A DNA stretch of 42,440 nucleotides from Peptococcaceae bacterium UBA5752 (lineage in GTDB: Bacteria > Bacillota > Dehalobacteriia > UBA4068). A model generated the notes under the pieces. The model was not told where the DNA came from and did no database searches. It worked only from the letters and a program-made list of their open reading frames with translations. The DNA is taken from contig DIFI01000004.1 of assembly GCA_002419055.1 (NCBI GenBank), forward strand, positions 1 to 42,440, given 5' to 3'. Position 1 is the first letter of the stretch. Each line of letters opens with the position of its first letter. Below, one piece after another: positions 40,593 to 42,440 of this stretch. Made by a program: the position numbers and the translations under genes.

Positions 40593-42179
40593 TTTGTTAA
40601 CAACTTTATTATCTTTATAAATATAGTATTTGTCTTTAGTATTTCGCTTAACTAAGTACATAGCTTTGTCTGCTTTTTTCAATAAAACATCAATGCTGTC
40701 TCCGTCGCGGGGTGAAACACCAAAGCCGATACTGGCTTTAATCTCGAAAGAATTTCCATCGATATTAACGTCTTTCCTAAATATTTCTATTATCTTTTTG
40801 CCTATCAATTCAATTTTTTCGTCGTTTTCAACATGAGGTAACAAAATAGCAAATTCGTCTCCGCCGATTCTCGCTATGATATCGGATTCGCGCAATACCC
40901 CTTTGAGTCTTTCCGCAACCTTGATCAATACTCTATCGCCGACATCGTGTCCATATGTATCATTGATGTTTTTAAAGTTGTCCAAATCCAAAAACGCCAC
41001 CGTCAATAAATCGCCGCGTATTCTGGAATGGGCCAATTCTTCTGCAAACAGCATATGAAAACAACTTCTGTTCGGCAATCCCGTCAAGGCATCATGAAAG
41101 GCCATATGTTGGATAATCTCTTCGGAAGTTTTTCTTTCGGTAATATCATATATCTGCAATAACCAACCGATAGATTCTTTATCTGCATTCTTAATACGAG
41201 TTAGCGAAGTTTCATAGCAATAGAAAATGTCGCTGCTGGAAAAAGATACTTCACTGACAACATCTTTTGCCTCTTCGAAAATGCGGATTATCTCGGGCAT
41301 ACTGCACAGTTCCGTCTCAATATTAAGACCAATCGGTTGCTCGGATGTGATTTGAAGCATCTTTTTGGCAGCAGGATTGATATCGAGAAACCTGCCATCA
41401 TTGCTTAATACAATCATCCCTGTTCTCATTTCTTGAATGATAATCGAGCGGGCGATAGGAACAATATCGAACAACCGGTAGCGGAAAATTCCCCAGAAGA
41501 TGATCAATGCGGATATGCCAAAGCATACCGGCGTAATATCAGTATTAAATGGATTAAGTCCCGAGATTTGCAATAAATTGGAAATTACAGGCAAGAGTAT
41601 CGCAATAAAAAGAAATACATTTTGCTTATAATACAAAGATTTTTTTTCCTTAAACGCACCTGCAAGATTACCCATCGTTATAATGGTTATAGAATAATTA
41701 TATGCGGCAAATATCCAGAACAACGGGCCGTAGGTTTTACCAACAGTGGGAAAAGCGCCGCTTAAGTTTAAGTAGACATCCTGTCTGATCAATCCGCTGT
41801 TGGTCCAAAGTAAAATATTCAAGACTACGGGAGCAATCAGAAGCAAAAAAGGCAGCCAGCGGTGCTGTAGCCATTTTTCATGCCGCGTATAATGTAAAGT
41901 CAAATATAAGTACGTCAAAGGCGTCAGCATAATAGGTATATACTCAATATTTGCCCAAATTATTTTTGTTGAAAGATCTAGCGCTGACATCTCCAAACCC
42001 TGAGATACGATCCAAAATTCAGCAAGAATTAATGTCAGCAAGAAAAAGCGGGCGCCCAATACCGAGCGATGATGCCATACATGTAAAATTAAAGTCACTA
42101 TAAGTATCGTCAATAATATAGATACCCATAAATAGGGTACAAATTGATATCCTATTACAACCACCCTCTTAAATCTCAA
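40590..42179 (-). CDS. 7TM-PAS-GGDEF diguanylate cyclase
   Basis: The 529-residue protein has about seven membrane helices (~15-225, the 7TM histidine-kinase sensor type), a PAS domain (~235-345) and a GGDEF domain (~360-525). The active site ARIGGDEF is intact and the inhibition site RESD lies just before it, so it should make c-di-GMP under feedback control. Its sensor is of the same class as that of the kinase at 27644-29479. The start is uncertain: the frame begins at a TTG (42179) without ribosome site, while the only good purine-rich site (AAGAGGGTGG) lies just inside the frame with no ordinary start after it. Confidence 0.88.
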   Translation of the reverse strand: MRFKRVVVIGYQFVPYLWVSILLTILIVTLILHVWHHRSVLGARFFLLTLILAEFWIVSQGLEMSALDLSTKIIWANIEYIPIMLTPLTYLYLTLHYTRHEKWLQHRWLPFLLLIAPVVLNILLWTNSGLIRQDVYLNLSGAFPTVGKTYGPLFWIFAAYNYSITIITMGNLAGAFKEKKSLYYKQNVFLFIAILLPVISNLLQISGLNPFNTDITPVCFGISALIIFWGIFRYRLFDIVPIARSIIIQEMRTGMIVLSNDGRFLDINPAAKKMLQITSEQPIGLNIETELCSMPEIIRIFEEAKDVVSEVSFSSSDIFYCYETSLTRIKNADKESIGWLLQIYDITERKTSEEIIQHMAFHDALTGLPNRSCFHMLFAEELAHSRIRGDLLTVAFLDLDNFKNINDTYGHDVGDRVLIKVAERLKGVLRESDIIARIGGDEFAILLPHVENDEKIELIGKKIIEIFRKDVNIDGNSFEIKASIGFGVSPRDGDSIDVLLKKADKAMYLVKRNTKDKYYIYKDNKVVNK

Positions 42180-42306
42180 CTACGCTGTCTAAGAATTATA
42201 AAATTTAACTTACAAATTCTTACATATCTGATTATAGTATAACATATTAAAAACAAAAGTAAACGGACTTAAAATAGACTAAAATTCATAAGGAAGTATT
42301 CGATGC

Positions 42307-42340
42307 AAAAGGCGGCATAGCAAATGCTACACCGCCTTTT
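42307..42340. terminator. Terminator, probably of the partial gene at the window end
   Basis: AAAAGGCGG-CA-TAGC pairs with GCTA-CA-CCGCCTTTT around AAAT. It is symmetric, with A and T tracts on both sides, and lies 44 bases after the stop of the partial minus-strand gene. Confidence 0.75.
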
Positions 42341-42384
42341 ATGTTTATTTATATATATACAGTAGTGAGAGATAAAATCATTAA

Positions 42385-42440
42385 TTATTCCGTAGTAGTA
42401 AGCCAAGGAGAATAATCAATGTAAACCGTAGTCCCCGGAA
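42385..42440 (-). CDS. 3' end of an unidentified gene
   Basis: An open frame enters from the right edge and ends in PGTTVYIDYSPWLTTTE and TAA. Only about 18 codons are visible. Its composition looks protein-like and it is followed by a terminator, which supports a real gene, but the family cannot be named. Confidence 0.5.
   Translation of the reverse strand, partial: PGTTVYIDYSPWLTTTE

Overview
The window reads as chromosomal DNA of an anaerobic, low-to-mid GC, endospore-forming Firmicute (Bacillota), plausibly from Negativicutes or Clostridia. The signs are a CotF-like coat protein, strong AGGAGG ribosome sites, TTGACA-N17-TATAAT promoters, a [NiFe] hydrogenase, an AmmeMemoRadiSam pair, several c-di-GMP enzymes and a selenocysteine gene. 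Genus cannot be fixed from sequence alone.

Layout. 1-5.7 kb: a LysM protein, a YdcZ-type membrane protein, a lipoprotein hydrolase, a tRNA-Met/tRNA-Glu operon, a SPASM radical SAM enzyme, a holin-like protein, a broken HD-GYP gene and a coat protein. 5.7-9 kb: a coupled pair (Rieske-tailed FAD oxidoreductase and a DUF255/YyaL-type protein). 9.1-12.3 kb: a tightly overlapping operon of a cytochrome b5-like protein, [NiFe] hydrogenase small and large subunits and their maturation protease. 12.3-13.1 kb: a gene-poor scar with a stalk-domain remnant flanked by two near-identical hairpins. 13.1-15.2 kb: a YtrA-like GntR regulator with an ABC transporter and a clear promoter/operator. 15.2-17 kb: an Lsa-like ABC-F resistance gene killed by a stop and a frameshift but still carrying an elaborate attenuator leader. 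17-20.9 kb: a zinc-ribbon membrane protein and a P-type metal ATPase behind a NiCo (czcD) riboswitch. 21-23.3 kb: a MEMO-AMMECR1 fusion and its radical SAM partner. 23.3-26 kb: a MerR regulator, an HD protein, a HesB-like selenoprotein with an in-frame UGA and SECIS hairpin, and a phosphoribosyltransferase.

26-36 kb is a same-strand run: PAS-GGDEF-EAL, a single-module NRPS (C-A-T-reductase, serine code), a 7TM histidine kinase and a REC/HD-GYP response regulator. The last three are closely spaced and end at one strong terminator, suggesting that synthesis of a small serine-derived aldehyde or alcohol is linked to two-component and c-di-GMP signalling. 36-42.4 kb: carAB under a strong promoter, a 7TM-PAS-GGDEF protein and the 3' end of one more gene.

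The most notable points are the HesB-like selenoprotein, hidden because its UGA looks like a stop; the NRPS plus two-component locus; the three-segment attenuator ahead of the dead ABC-F gene; the NiCo riboswitch overlapping its terminator; and a hydrogenase small subunit lacking one canonical proximal-cluster cysteine.
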